NCBI RefSeq assembly: GCF_023072675.1
Contig: NZ_JALLGL010000032.1
Coordinates: 1-34,253, forward strand
Direction of reading: 5' to 3'
From: Streptomyces sp. XM83C
Lineage (GTDB): Bacteria > Actinomycetota > Actinomycetes > Streptomycetales > Streptomycetaceae
DNA: 34,253 nt
Position 1 is the first letter of the stretch. Every line of letters starts with the position of its first letter. Below the pieces are notes generated by a model that saw nothing but the letters and a program-made list of their open reading frames with translations, had not been told where the DNA came from and did no database searches. The translations under genes and the position numbers were made by a program. Shown here in pieces: positions 24,167-33,412 of the stretch.

Positions 24167-24850
24167 TCAGGGTGCGGGCGGGCGGGCCAGGCCTTTCGCG
24201 TAGGCGTAACGCACCGCCTGCGCCCGGTCCTTGATGCCGGTCTTGGCGAAGAGGTTGTTGATGTGGGTCTTCACGGTGGCGACGGAGACATGCAGCCGGC
24301 GGGCGATCTGCGCGTTGCTCAGTCCCTCGGCGATCAGGACCAGCACTTCCTGCTCCCGTGCGGTGAGCCCGTCCGGCGGCTCCGAGGGGGCGGGCCGGGG
24401 CGGTTCGGTCTCCGACAGCCGCTCCAGCAGCCGCCGCTGGACGCCCGGGGAGAGCCCGGCGTCACCGGACAGCACGCTGGTGACGGCCCGCACGATGTCG
24501 TCGCCGCCGGCGTCCTTGGTGAGGTAGCCGCGCGCGCCGGCGCGCAGGGCCGCGAACAGGGAGTCGTCGTCGGCGAAGGTGGTCAGGACGACGACCTGGG
24601 TGCCGGGGTGCTCGGCGCGGATGCGCCGGGTGGCCTCGACGCCGTCGCATCGGGGCATGCGCAGGTCCATCAGCACGACGTCGGGGGCGAGTTCGGCGAC
24701 CAGTTCCACCGCCTCGTGCCCGTCGGCGGCCGAGCCGACGACCTCGATGCCCGGCAGCAGGCCGAGCAGCATGACGATGCCCTCGCGGACGACGGTCTGG
24801 TCGTCCGCCACCACGACCCGCGCGGTGCGGGTCTGCTCTCCCTGGCTCAT
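24167..24850 (-). CDS. NarL/FixJ-family response regulator
   Basis: The protein has 227 residues. The receiver has Asp16-Asp17 and phospho-acceptor Asp62 (VVLMDLRMPRCDG); the conserved Lys is in YLTKDAGG. A Pro-rich linker leads to a LuxR-type HTH (LTAREQEVLVLIAEGLSN, then VSVATVKTHINNLFAKTGI). Its ATG overlaps the stop of the histidine kinase gene (ATGA). Targets are unknown; autoregulation and control of the downstream DUF485-symporter pair are reasonable guesses. Confidence 0.95.
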   Translation of the reverse strand: MSQGEQTRTARVVVADDQTVVREGIVMLLGLLPGIEVVGSAADGHEAVELVAELAPDVVLMDLRMPRCDGVEATRRIRAEHPGTQVVVLTTFADDDSLFAALRAGARGYLTKDAGGDDIVRAVTSVLSGDAGLSPGVQRRLLERLSETEPPRPAPSEPPDGLTAREQEVLVLIAEGLSNAQIARRLHVSVATVKTHINNLFAKTGIKDRAQAVRYAYAKGLARPPAP

Positions 24851-26004
24851 CCCGGTACCTTCAGCGTCACCACGAACCCTTCTTCGCCCGGCCCGGCCTC
24901 CAGCGAACCGCCGAGCAGTTCGGCGCGTTCACGCATGCCGAGCAGACCGTACCCGCTGCCGGTGCCGGCGAGTTCGCCCCGTCTGCCGCCCGAGTCGCGC
25001 ACCTGGAGCGCCACTTGGCCCGGGCCGTAGTCCAGGTGTATCCGCACTCTGGCGCCCTGTGCGTGCTTGCCGACGTTGGTCAGCGCCTCCTGGGCGACCC
25101 TGCGCACCGCCTGGGACGCCTCGGCGGGCAGGGCGCGGCGTTCACCCGTGACGACGACATCCGCGCCGTCGGTGCGGTCGACGAGCTCCTTGAGGAAGTC
25201 CTCCACAGGGGTGAGTTCGCCCCGGAGTGCGGAGAGGGCCTGCCGGGTCTCGGCGAGGCCGTCGCGCGCCATCCCGCGGGCGGCGACCACGCGCTCCAGG
25301 ATCTGCTCGCGGTCCGCTCCGCGCTCGATGAGCAGCCGGGCCGCCTCCAGGTGGACCATCTGGGCGGAGAGGCTGTGAGCGAGTACGTCGTGGATCTCCC
25401 GGGCGATCCTCGCCCGTTCGGCGAGGGCGGCCGTCTCCGCTTCGGCGGCCCGTGCGGCCCGTTCCTGGGCGAGGAGCCGCTGGGCGGTGCCCCGGGCCTC
25501 GGCGTCCAGGCGCAGCGCGTACCCGCCGACGGCAAGGCCGACGGTGGTCGCGAGGGCGGCCGGCCAGGGGCCGTCGCCGACGGTGGCGTACGCCTGGAAG
25601 CAGGCCCAGGTGACGGGCAGTGCCGCCGCCAGGGGCAGGCGCTCCAGGGCGCCGATGCCGCAGGCGCACCAGATGACCTGTGCGGCTGTCCCGAACCCGG
25701 TGAGGTGGGCGAGGGCACCGGCGGCCAGGAGGGAGACGGCCAGCGCGAGGGAGGGTGCGAGGCGGTGGGCGAGCGTGGTGCGGTAGAACCCCCAGGCGGT
25801 GAGGGCGGTGACGGCGACGACGGTGGCACCGGCGGCGGCAGCGGTCCAGCCGTGCACCTGGCCGTCGGTGGTGGCCGACCACAGCAGTGCGCCGAGCGCG
25901 ACGGCCCGCACCGCCCAGGCGAGCAGCCGCCGGGGCCGTGTGATCCCCGCGCCGCCCAGGGCTTCGCGGGACGGCCAGCGCGTCCAGGTGTTCTCGGCGG
26001 TCAC
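24847..26004 (-). CDS. NarL-type (HisKA_3) sensor histidine kinase
   Basis: The protein has 385 residues. An N-terminal membrane domain of about six helices (~25-190) has little extracytoplasmic sequence, suggesting sensing within the membrane. The dimerisation domain has the phospho-acceptor His in IAREIHDVLAHSLS (about 212). The ATPase has EALTNVGKHAQGA, VRDSGG and GYGLLGMRERAELLGG. The GTG at 26004 has AAGGAG close upstream and overlaps the stop of a preceding small ORF. It is co-transcribed with its response regulator. Signal unknown. Confidence 0.93.
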   Translation of the reverse strand: MTAENTWTRWPSREALGGAGITRPRRLLAWAVRAVALGALLWSATTDGQVHGWTAAAAGATVVAVTALTAWGFYRTTLAHRLAPSLALAVSLLAAGALAHLTGFGTAAQVIWCACGIGALERLPLAAALPVTWACFQAYATVGDGPWPAALATTVGLAVGGYALRLDAEARGTAQRLLAQERAARAAEAETAALAERARIAREIHDVLAHSLSAQMVHLEAARLLIERGADREQILERVVAARGMARDGLAETRQALSALRGELTPVEDFLKELVDRTDGADVVVTGERRALPAEASQAVRRVAQEALTNVGKHAQGARVRIHLDYGPGQVALQVRDSGGRRGELAGTGSGYGLLGMRERAELLGGSLEAGPGEEGFVVTLKVPG

Positions 26005-26204
26005 ACCCGCTCCTTCCTTGGCCGGTCGGCCGCCTCCGCGGCTGTCGACCGCGCCGCCCGGTCGACGTACGCATGGGTCGGGACGTGCCTGACGGTCGGG
26101 CTCCGCGGCCTCGTCGGAAGGACCCCGGAGCGGACGAGCAGGGTGAGGAGGAGGGCGGGCAGCAGGGCGGAGGTGTCCTGGTGCACGCCGAGGGACCCGG
26201 ACAT
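26001..26204 (-). CDS. Small membrane-type ORF coupled to the histidine kinase
   Basis: This 67-codon ORF starts at ATG 26204 behind GGAGGT and ends with a TGA overlapping the kinase GTG start. Residues ~12-30 (TSALLPALLLTLLVRSGVL) could span the membrane; the rest is basic and polar. I recognise no family. Position, ribosome site and overlap argue it is translated, perhaps as a leader that couples kinase translation or as an accessory to the sensor. Confidence 0.45.
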   Translation of the reverse strand: MSGSLGVHQDTSALLPALLLTLLVRSGVLPTRPRSPTVRHVPTHAYVDRAARSTAAEAADRPRKERV

Positions 26205-26317
26205 GGGACCTCCGTGAGCGACCGGAGCCGACGGCGGATCCGCCGACGCTTCGAAGGTACGGAAAAGCGCTGGTCACGGGATCGGAGCAGGGGTGGAGCC
26301 GGGGTGGATCATGACGC

Positions 26318-26351
26318 GGGGCCGCCTCCACCCTGGGGTGGAGACGGCCCC
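26318..26351. terminator. Strong hairpin after parE
   Basis: Arms 26318-26332 and 26337-26351 pair over 15 bp with one mismatch and a 4-nt CTGG loop. It lies 44 bases beyond the parE stop on the minus strand. Confidence 0.85.
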
Positions 26352-26394
26352 GGGGGTCGTCGTCAGGGTCCCGGCCGCCGACCGCGCGGCGCGC

Positions 26395-28518
26395 TCACGC
26401 GTCGATGCGGGAGCGGTCCAGTGTGGCGGCGGAGGAGGAGATGAACTCCTTGCGCGGGGCGACCTCGTTGCCCATGAGCAGATCGAAGACCTGCTCGGCG
26501 GCTTCCAGGTCGGACAGGTTGATGCGGCGCAGCGTACGGTGGCGGGGGTCCATGGTGGTCTCCGCGAGCTGGTCGGCGTCCATCTCGCCGAGGCCCTTGT
26601 AGCGCTGGATGGAGTCCTTGTACCGGATGCCCTTGGTCTGGAACTCCATGAGCTTGTCGCGCAGCTCGCGGTCCGAGTACGTGTAGACGTACTTGTCCTG
26701 GCCCTTCTTCGGCTGGACCAGTTCGATCCGGTGCAGGGGCGGCACGGCGGCGAAGACGCGTCCGGCTTCGACCATGGGCCGCATGTAGCGCTGGAACAGG
26801 GTCAGCAGCAGGCAGCGGATGTGGGAGCCGTCCACGTCGGCGTCCGTCATCATGATGATCTTGCCGTAGCGGGCCGCGTCCACGTCGAAGGTGCGGCCCG
26901 AACCGGCTCCTATGACCTGGATGATCGCGCCGCACTCGGCGTTCTTGAGCATGTCCGTGACGGACGATTTCTGGACGTTGAGGATCTTGCCGCGGATCGG
27001 GAGCAGTGCCTGGAACTCGGAGTTCCGGGCGAGCTTGGCGGTGCCGAGCGCGGAGTCGCCCTCGACGATGAACAGCTCGCTGCGCTCGACGTCGTCGCTG
27101 CGACAGTCGGCCAGCTTGGCGGGGAGCGAGGAGGACTCCAGGGCGGTCTTGCGACGCTGGGCGTCCTTGTGCTGGCGGGCGGCGATACGGGTGCGGGCGG
27201 CGGCGACCGCCTTCTCCATGACGACGCGGGCCTGGGCGGCGGCGTCGCGCTTGGTGGAGGTCAGGAAGGCCTTGAGTTCCTTCGAGACGACGTTGTTGAC
27301 GATGCGGCGGGCCGCGGAGGTGCCGAGGACCTCCTTCGTCTGCCCCTCGAACTGGGGTTCCGCGAGCCGTACGGTGACGACCGCGGTCAGGCCCTCCAGG
27401 GCGTCGTCCTTGACGATGTCGTCCTCGGCGACCCGCAGCAGCTTCTTGGCGCGCAGGACCTCGTTCAGCGTCTTGGTGACCGCCTGCTCGAAGCCGGCGA
27501 CGTGGGTGCCGCCCTTGGGGGTGGCGATGATGTTGACGAAGGACCGGAGGGTGGTGTCGTAGCCGGTGCCCCAGCGCAGCGCCACGTCGACGCCGAGTTC
27601 GCGGGTGACCTCGGTCGGTGTCATCTGGCCGTGCTCGTCGAGTACCGGGACCGTCTCCTTGAAGGTGCCCTGCCCGGTGAAGCGGAGGACGTCGCAGACG
27701 GCCTTGTCGGTGGCGAGGAACTCGCAGAACTCGCTGATGCCGCCGTCGAAGCGGAAGGACTCCTCGCCCTTGCTGCCGCCCTCGCCGAGACCGAACTCGT
27801 CCCGGACGACGATGGTCAGGCCGGGCACCAGGAAGGCGGTCTGCCGGGCGCGCTGGTGGAGCGTCTCCAGGGAGAGCTTGGCGTCCTTGAGGAAGATCTG
27901 CCGGTCGGCCCAGTACCGCACGCGCGTGCCGGTGCGGGTCTTGGGGATCTTCTTGGTCTTGCGCAGACCGCTCTTGGCCTCGAACTTCGCGTCGGGGCCC
28001 TCACCGCTGTAGGCGCCGGGGACGCCGCGCCGGAAGCTGATGGCGTGCGTGCGGCCGTCGCGGTCCACCTCGACGTCGAGCCGGGCGGACAGGGCGTTCA
28101 CCACGGAGGCGCCGACGCCGTGCAGGCCGCCGGAGGCCGCGTAGGAGCCGCCTCCGAACTTGCCGCCGGCGTGCAGCTTGGTCATGACGACCTCGACGCC
28201 GGACAGGCCGGTCTTGGGCTCGACGTCGACCGGGATGCCCCGGCCGTTGTCCCGGACCTCCACGGAGCCGTCGTCGTGGAGGACGACCTCGATGTGGTCG
28301 CAGTAGCCGCCGAGGGCCTCGTCGACGGCGTTGTCGATGATCTCCCAGAGGCAGTGCGCCAGGCCGCGGCTGTCGGTCGAGCCGATGTACATGCCCGGGC
28401 GCTTGCGTACGGCCTCGAGCCCTTCGAGGACGAGCAGGTGCCGCGCGGTGTAGTTGGAACCGTCCCGCTCTGCTCCTGCCAGCAGCGCTGTGGACGACAC
28501 GGACGTTTCGGCGGTCAC
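26395..28518 (-). CDS. parE: DNA topoisomerase IV subunit B (ParE/GyrB-like)
   Basis: The protein has 707 residues. The GHKL ATPase includes EIIDNAVDEALGG, DNGRGIPV and GGLHGVGASVVNALS; a transducer domain follows. The TOPRIM domain has EGDSALG and DADVDGSHIR. The C-terminus carries the PLLRI-equivalent and IQRYKGLGEMDADQL motif. It works with ParC (8162-10612) to unlink daughter chromosomes. The GTG at 28518 has GAGGAG nine bases upstream; the frame stays open further (to 28641) but without a better ribosome site, and 707 residues matches streptomycete ParE. Confidence 0.95.
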   Translation of the reverse strand: MTAETSVSSTALLAGAERDGSNYTARHLLVLEGLEAVRKRPGMYIGSTDSRGLAHCLWEIIDNAVDEALGGYCDHIEVVLHDDGSVEVRDNGRGIPVDVEPKTGLSGVEVVMTKLHAGGKFGGGSYAASGGLHGVGASVVNALSARLDVEVDRDGRTHAISFRRGVPGAYSGEGPDAKFEAKSGLRKTKKIPKTRTGTRVRYWADRQIFLKDAKLSLETLHQRARQTAFLVPGLTIVVRDEFGLGEGGSKGEESFRFDGGISEFCEFLATDKAVCDVLRFTGQGTFKETVPVLDEHGQMTPTEVTRELGVDVALRWGTGYDTTLRSFVNIIATPKGGTHVAGFEQAVTKTLNEVLRAKKLLRVAEDDIVKDDALEGLTAVVTVRLAEPQFEGQTKEVLGTSAARRIVNNVVSKELKAFLTSTKRDAAAQARVVMEKAVAAARTRIAARQHKDAQRRKTALESSSLPAKLADCRSDDVERSELFIVEGDSALGTAKLARNSEFQALLPIRGKILNVQKSSVTDMLKNAECGAIIQVIGAGSGRTFDVDAARYGKIIMMTDADVDGSHIRCLLLTLFQRYMRPMVEAGRVFAAVPPLHRIELVQPKKGQDKYVYTYSDRELRDKLMEFQTKGIRYKDSIQRYKGLGEMDADQLAETTMDPRHRTLRRINLSDLEAAEQVFDLLMGNEVAPRKEFISSSAATLDRSRIDA

Positions 28519-28961
28519 GCGGTTCGCTCCTCGCTGAATTTCAGATGGGGCCCTGGTGGGTACGGGCGCGGCTTCGGTCACCGGTGAGAGGGTACCGAGG
28601 CCTGGTAGAGCCGTTGTAACGCCACCCTCGTGCTCCTCCACAGACTAGTCCAGCATCGCATGTGTGTTCGATAACTCGATGGGGTGAAGTGCACATCACG
28701 TTCCCTTGGAGGCATGAACCATTTAGGCTCCGGGCACGTCCTCATGAACAACCGGCAACCCCGCCGGGAGGACCCGACCATGACCGACAGCGCGAAACCG
28801 TAAGCAAGACAGACACGCAATACGGCACATTCGCCGCCAAACCGGCAGCAGCCAGCCGCCTCGGAGATTTTTTTCGAGGAAAAGCCACGAGCGGGAACGT
28901 TTTGGGGCTGGTTGGATGTTGACCCTGGTACGACAGCTCGTCGAGCTAGAGAAGAGGCGAC
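28519..28961. other. 443-bp divergent region between parE and the DUF7455 gene
   Basis: It holds the parE promoter and the leader of the small gene. TTAGGCT (28733-28739) is a fair -10 element on the plus strand. A 19-codon ORF runs 28744-28803, and its internal ATG (28780) has GGGAGG eight bases upstream, so a short leader peptide is possible. A run of seven T (28868-28874), rare in this genome, lies in the loop of a 5-bp stem (28859-28863, 28875-28879). None of these is proven functional. Confidence 0.45.
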
Positions 28962-29192
28962 GTGACTACTGTTCTGACCCCCGCGAGCCCGCTGACGGCC
29001 GCCGATCGCTGCGACCGCTGCGGCGCCCAGGCATACCTGCGCGTCGTCCTGCTGAGCGGCGGAGAACTGCTCTTCTGCGCCCACCACGGCCGCAAGTTCG
29101 AGCCGGAACTCAAGAAGATCGCCGCTGAGATACAGGACGAGACCGAGCGGCTGACCTCCGCTCCCAGCACTGCCGCTGACGAAGAGCGCTGA
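28962..29192 (+). CDS. DUF7455-type small zinc-ribbon-like protein
   Basis: The protein has 76 residues. Cys17, Cys20, Cys39 and His41 or His42 (DRCDRCGAQAY...LLFCAHHG) form a likely zinc site, followed by a charged helix. Actinobacterial homologues are small, conserved and lie near principal sigma-factor genes; function is unknown. The GTG at 28962 follows GAAGAGG. The gene lies between parE and the hrdB side and ends in a strong hairpin. Confidence 0.85.
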   Translation: MTTVLTPASPLTAADRCDRCGAQAYLRVVLLSGGELLFCAHHGRKFEPELKKIAAEIQDETERLTSAPSTAADEER

Positions 29193-29235
29193 TCCTCGCA
29201 CCACGACGAGCCAGCTCCGGCACTGACCGGCGCAT

Positions 29236-29271
29236 GCGGGCGGCCGCCCCCTTCGCGGGGCGGCCGCTCGC
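29236..29271. terminator. Hairpin after the DUF7455 gene
   Basis: Fifteen-bp arms with one G-T pair (29236-29250 and 29257-29271) enclose a 6-nt loop. It lies between the convergent small gene and the trypsin gene and may act both ways. Confidence 0.85.
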
Positions 29272-29439
29272 ACTCGTCGGGATCAGCGAAAGGCCCGCTC
29301 ACCGGGCCCACCCGAGCGACCGCCGCCACGGCGGCCCCGCTCCTTCGGAACACCGGCCCCGGACCCCGGGCACACCGAACCGGGGCGAGGCGAACCGCAG
29401 ACCTGAGGCGGCACTGCGAGAAGGCCCCTGCCGGGCCTG

Positions 29440-30267
29440 TCAGGCCCCGGGCAGACGGGTGACGACGTCGGAGACCCGCGTGTAGACCCCCGGGCTGCCA
29501 GGACGCCCGCAGCCGCTCCCCCACGACACCAGGCCGATCAGCCGGCCCTCCGCGACCAGCGGTCCGCCGCTGTCGCCCTGGCAGGCGTCCTTGCCGCCCT
29601 GAGCCTCCCCCGCGCACAGCATGCTCGAGGGGAGATAGGCGCCTTCACGACCCCCCGGATAGGCCCGCAGACAATCGGCGTCGGACAGCACATGCACCTG
29701 AGCGGCCCGTAGCCCCGTGGCGTAGTCCCCGCCCCCCGTGATGTCCCCCCAGCCGTAGACGAGGGCGGGTGTCCCCGGGGTGTACGCGGTGTCGCCCGCG
29801 GCGGCCATACCGATGACGTCGCTCTGCGGGAGCGCCTCGACCAGCGTGAGCACCGCGAAGTCCCCGGCGTTCGTGTCGGCGTCGTACCCCGGATTCACCC
29901 ACACCTCGCTGACCGCGATCTCCCGCCCCTCTCCGGACAGCAGCTGGGTGCGTTCGGCGATGACCTTGAGGTCGCGCACCCGGCCGGGCGGCCCGCCCAG
30001 CACCTCCTCCCCCATGCAGTGGGCCGCGGTGAGCACGGTGGTCGGCCCGACCACGGCCCCGCCGCAGAACTGGCCTGCCCGCGTACCGCCGAACCGGTCA
30101 CGGCTGGACACCGCCACGGTCCACGGGCCGTCGGCCACGTCGACGGGAAAGCCGCCCACGACGACACGGTCGGCGGCGGCGGGGGCGGCCGAGGCCAGCG
30201 GTATCGCGGCGGTGGCGGCGGCCAGCGCGAGCGTCCTGGCCAGTGCGCGGACGATGAGACGGCGCAT
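29440..30267 (-). CDS. Secreted trypsin-like serine protease (S1A)
   Basis: The protein has 275 residues. The signal peptide is ~1-32; after a very short propeptide the mature end is probably VVVGGF (residue 35), giving the usual buried N-terminus after cleavage at Arg34. The triad is His83 (TAAHC), Asp136 (GDFAVLTL) and Ser233 (GDSGGP). Asp227, six residues before Ser, marks cleavage after Lys/Arg. Cysteines pair as expected for S1A. The ATG at 30267 has GAGGAG five bases upstream. It resembles streptomycete trypsins that are exported during mycelial turnover. It is next to hrdB but is separately terminated. Confidence 0.94.
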   Translation of the reverse strand: MRRLIVRALARTLALAAATAAIPLASAAPAAADRVVVGGFPVDVADGPWTVAVSSRDRFGGTRAGQFCGGAVVGPTTVLTAAHCMGEEVLGGPPGRVRDLKVIAERTQLLSGEGREIAVSEVWVNPGYDADTNAGDFAVLTLVEALPQSDVIGMAAAGDTAYTPGTPALVYGWGDITGGGDYATGLRAAQVHVLSDADCLRAYPGGREGAYLPSSMLCAGEAQGGKDACQGDSGGPLVAEGRLIGLVSWGSGCGRPGSPGVYTRVSDVVTRLPGA

Positions 30268-30380
30268 ACATGCTCCTCACTCAGGGATGACGATGCGACA
30301 CCCAGAGTGATCCAGTCCGTGCGGTGCCGCACCCGCGCGCGGGAGCGCACACACCGCGCGCGCCGCGCCCCGGACAGCAC

Positions 30381-30414
30381 GAAGGCCCGGTTCCCACCGG
30401 GGAACCGGGCCTTC
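30381..30414. terminator. Perfect hairpin terminator after hrdB
   Basis: Perfect 15-bp arms at 30381-30395 and 30400-30414 enclose a 4-nt loop (ACCG). It lies 34 bases beyond the hrdB stop on the minus strand and would also insulate the trypsin promoter. Confidence 0.92.
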
Positions 30415-30447
30415 GCTGCCGTACGCGCTCGTCCGGCCGAAGGGGGC

Positions 30448-31986
30448 CTAGTCGAGGTAGTCCCGAAGGACCTGCGAGCGGGACGGGTGGCGCAGCTTCG
30501 ACATGGTCTTGGACTCGATCTGGCGGATGCGCTCACGGGTGACGCCGTAGACCTTGCCGATCTCGTCGAGGGTCTTCGGCTGGCCGTCGGTGAGACCGAA
30601 GCGCATGGAGACGACGCCCGCCTCGCGCTCGGACAGGGTGTCGAGCACCGAGTGCAGCTGCTCCTGGAGGAGCGTGAAGCTGACGGCGTCGGCCGGGACG
30701 ACGGCCTCGGAGTCCTCGATGAGGTCACCGAACTCGCTGTCGCCGTCCTCACCCAGCGGGGTGTGCAGGGAGATGGGCTCACGGCCGTACTTCTGGACCT
30801 CGATGACCTTCTCCGGGGTCATGTCGAGTTCCTTGGCCAGTTCCTCCGGGGTGGGCTCGCGGCCCAGGTCCTGGAGCATCTGGCGCTGCACGCGCGCGAG
30901 CTTGTTGATGACCTCGACCATGTGGACCGGGATACGGATGGTGCGGGCCTGGTCGGCCATGGCGCGGGTGATCGCCTGACGGATCCACCAGGTGGCGTAC
31001 GTGGAGAACTTGTAGCCCTTGGTGTAGTCGAACTTCTCGACCGCGCGGATCAGACCGAGGTTGCCCTCCTGGATGAGGTCCAGGAAGAGCATGCCGCGGC
31101 CGGTGTAGCGCTTGGCCAGGGAGACCACGAGTCGGAGGTTGGCCTCCAGCAGGTGGTTCTTGGCGCGGCGGCCGTCCTCGGCGATGATCTCCAGCTCGCG
31201 CTTGAGCTTCGGGGCGAGCTTGTCGGAGTTGGCCAGCTTGTCCTCGGCGAACAGGCCCGCCTCGATGCGCTTGGCCAGCTCGACCTCCTGCTCGGCGTTG
31301 AGCAGGGGGACCTTGCCGATCTGCTTCAGGTAGTCCTTGACCGGGTCGGCGGTGGCGCCGGCCGCGGCGACCTGCTGCGCGGGCGCGTCGTCCTCGTCCT
31401 CGTCCGACAGCACGAACCCGGCGCTCTCGGCACCCTCGGGCTCGTCGGCGACCTTGGTGTCCTCCAGGACCTCCTCGTCGATCAGCTCGACGTCGTCCTT
31501 CTTGGCGGCGGTCTTCTTCGCGGCCGTCTTCTTCGCGGCGGTCTTCTTGGCCGCGGCCTTCTTCGCGGGCGCGGCCTTCTTGGCGGCGGCCTTCTTGACG
31601 GGCGCGGCCTCTTCGGCGGCGTCCGCGGACGCGGCGGGCGCGGACGCGGCCGTGGTGGTTGCGGTGGCCTTCCTCGTGGTCACCGTCTTCGCGGCGACCG
31701 TCCTCGTGGTGGTGCGCTTGGCGGGGCTCTTCGCTGCGACGCTCTTCCGGGTGCGCTTTGGTTCCGCGGCACTGACCATCAGCGTCACACCCTCTTCCTC
31801 GAGGATCTGGTTGAGGCTGCGCAGTACGTTCTTCCACTGAGTGGCCGGGATCTGGTCGGCTTCGAAGGCCCGACGCACATCGTCGCCGGCGATCTGCCCC
31901 TCAGCCTTTCCCCGCTCGATGAGCGCCATGACAGAGACGGACTCGGCAATCTCCGGCGGGAGCGTACGGGATGTGCTGGCCGACAC
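30448..31986 (-). CDS. hrdB: Principal RNA polymerase sigma factor HrdB (sigma-70 group 1)
   Basis: The protein has 512 residues. Region 1.1 (~1-75) is followed by a Lys/Ala-rich low-complexity stretch (KKAAAKK repeats, about 125-165) typical of streptomycete HrdB. Region 1.2 begins [16 protein letters not shown]. Region 2 includes [17 protein letters not shown] and [14 protein letters not shown] for -10 recognition. Region 4.2 ([19 protein letters not shown]) binds the -35 box. It directs most vegetative transcription. The GTG at 31986 has GAGAGG six bases upstream and gives the known length; an open extension to 32100 lacks support. A possible sigma-R promoter lies at 32127-32101. Confidence 0.97.
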   Translation of the reverse strand: MSASTSRTLPPEIAESVSVMALIERGKAEGQIAGDDVRRAFEADQIPATQWKNVLRSLNQILEEEGVTLMVSAAEPKRTRKSVAAKSPAKRTTTRTVAAKTVTTRKATATTTAASAPAASADAAEEAAPVKKAAAKKAAPAKKAAAKKTAAKKTAAKKTAAKKDDVELIDEEVLEDTKVADEPEGAESAGFVLSDEDEDDAPAQQVAAAGATADPVKDYLKQIGKVPLLNAEQEVELAKRIEAGLFAEDKLANSDKLAPKLKRELEIIAEDGRRAKNHLLEANLRLVVSLAKRYTGRGMLFLDLIQEGNLGLIRAVEKFDYTKGYKFSTYATWWIRQAITRAMADQARTIRIPVHMVEVINKLARVQRQMLQDLGREPTPEELAKELDMTPEKVIEVQKYGREPISLHTPLGEDGDSEFGDLIEDSEAVVPADAVSFTLLQEQLHSVLDTLSEREAGVVSMRFGLTDGQPKTLDEIGKVYGVTRERIRQIESKTMSKLRHPSRSQVLRDYLD

Positions 31987-32308
31987 GAACAACCTCTCGG
32001 AACGTTGGAAAACGGCTTCCGGCCCCGTCCGTGACGGACAGGAGCCGACCGCCGGCTTGGGGATGGGCCGACGGCGCGGGCGGGGGCCGGGAAGATGCAC
32101 AGCGCCGTGACCGGCGTCCGTATTCCCTCCGCGGCTGTCACCTCTTAGGTCATCGCGTTCTTTCCACGAGCGTTACGCCCAATCTTCGTGGCCCGAGTCA
32201 CACCCCGTAAGCACTCAAAAATGGTCAGATACGCACAGACCAGGTCAGTGGTCTGTTGCGGGCGGGACCGGACACGATCGGCTCCGGTCCGGTCCGCGCC
32301 TCGTCGCG
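31987..32308 (-). promoter_or_regulatory. hrdB upstream region with a sigma-R-like promoter candidate
   Basis: About 320 bp without a gene precede hrdB. On the minus strand GGGAAT (32127-32122) is followed, 18 bases on, by GCT (32103-32101), close to the sigma-R pattern GGGAAT-N18-GTT. In S. coelicolor hrdB has a sigma-R-dependent second promoter induced by thiol stress. The -10 here deviates by one base. I could not place the vegetative promoter with confidence. Confidence 0.4.
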
Positions 32309-32354
32309 CCGCCGGACCCCGCAGGCTCGGGAGCGATCCTGCGGGGTCCGGCGG
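32309..32354 (-). terminator. Perfect 17-bp hairpin after whiH
   Basis: Arms 32309-32325 and 32338-32354 pair perfectly over 17 bp with a 12-nt loop, about 76 bases past the whiH stop. It separates whiH from the hrdB promoters. Confidence 0.9.
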
Positions 32355-32429
32355 GGGGACGGTTCGCCGGCCGGTGATGCCGCAGGAGGGGGGCGACATT
32401 TCCGGGCCGTACCGCCCGCGGGGAGAGGT

Positions 32430-33320
32430 TCAGTGCTCGCGCGGCGCGGGGACCACTCGCTCTCCCCCGGGGTGGACCGTGAGGAGCTGGCGCATGGCCG
32501 CCTCGGCGGCGGCTCCGTCACCGGCGGCGAGGGCGTCGACGATCCTGGCGTGGTGCGCGAGGCAGGTCTCGCTCAGCCGGTCGCAGCCGGCCATGGGGCC
32601 GCCGGACACCTGGAGCGCGGCGGAGACGATGCCGGAGAGATGCTCCAGCATGCGGTTGCCCGCGACCTGGATCAGCAGGGAGTGGAACTCGCCGTCCGCG
32701 CGGGAGAAGGTCAGCGAGTCGGCCTGGGCGAGGGCGTGCCCCATGATCTCGACAAGGTCCGCCAGCCTCTGCTGGACGTCCTCGCGCCCGTGCCCGGCAG
32801 CCAGGCGCGCGGCGAGCGGCTCGATCGTCCAGCGCAGCTCGCTCAGCTCACGGCGCTGGTCGTCGCGCTGCGGCCCGAAGGCGCGCCACTCGATGATGTC
32901 CGGGTCGAGCAGGTTCCAGTCGCTGACGGGGCGCACGCGCGTGCCGACGTTCGGCCGGGCGCTGACCAGCCCTTTGGCCTCCAGGACCCGGAGAGACTCA
33001 CGGACGACGGTCCGCGAGACCTCGAAGCGCTGGCCGATCTCCTCGGGCACCAGCGGGCGGTCGGCCCCCAGATCACCGGAGACGATCATCTGTCCCAGCT
33101 GCTGGACGAGTTGGCCGTGGAGTCCGCGGCCCCGGCTGCCCGCGGCGCGCCGGCTGCCGACCCGTCCCAGCTCGGGTTCCGCGCCCTCCCAGAGGGGCAC
33201 GCCGACGCGGTCGGCGGCGGGGGCCTCGGCGTAGGGGTAGCGGTCGAGTTCGCCCGGGCCGGCGAGACCGGAGTCAGCGGAGCGGGCGGCGGTCATCATG
33301 GTGTGCGCAAGGGTACTCAC
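32430..33320 (-). CDS. whiH: WhiH, GntR-family sporulation regulator
   Basis: The protein has 296 residues. A long N-terminal extension (~1-65) is followed by a GntR winged helix (~66-135; RFEVSRTVVRESLRVLEAKGLV) and an FCD domain with metal/ligand residues in RADGEFHSLL, CLAHHARIVDAL and LLTVH. WhiH acts late in aerial hyphae, promoting sporulation septation, and is thought to respond to an acidic metabolite. Position beside hrdB matches S. coelicolor. The GTG at 33320 has AAAGGA just upstream. A sigma-WhiG-type promoter is visible at 33440-33413. Confidence 0.94.
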   Translation of the reverse strand: MSTLAHTMMTAARSADSGLAGPGELDRYPYAEAPAADRVGVPLWEGAEPELGRVGSRRAAGSRGRGLHGQLVQQLGQMIVSGDLGADRPLVPEEIGQRFEVSRTVVRESLRVLEAKGLVSARPNVGTRVRPVSDWNLLDPDIIEWRAFGPQRDDQRRELSELRWTIEPLAARLAAGHGREDVQQRLADLVEIMGHALAQADSLTFSRADGEFHSLLIQVAGNRMLEHLSGIVSAALQVSGGPMAGCDRLSETCLAHHARIVDALAAGDGAAAEAAMRQLLTVHPGGERVVPAPREH

Positions 33321-33412
33321 GCATCCTTTGTCGGCGTCGGCCTCAACTCCCTTGAGGGCTTTGGTGAAAAGCACACGAAAGGGTGATCGCTCACGCCGTC
33401 GTAATTGACGCC

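Noticed and set aside
31500..31620. Repetitive DNA in hrdB as a mobile or unstable repeat
   Set aside because: It encodes the Lys/Ala-rich segment normal for streptomycete HrdB.
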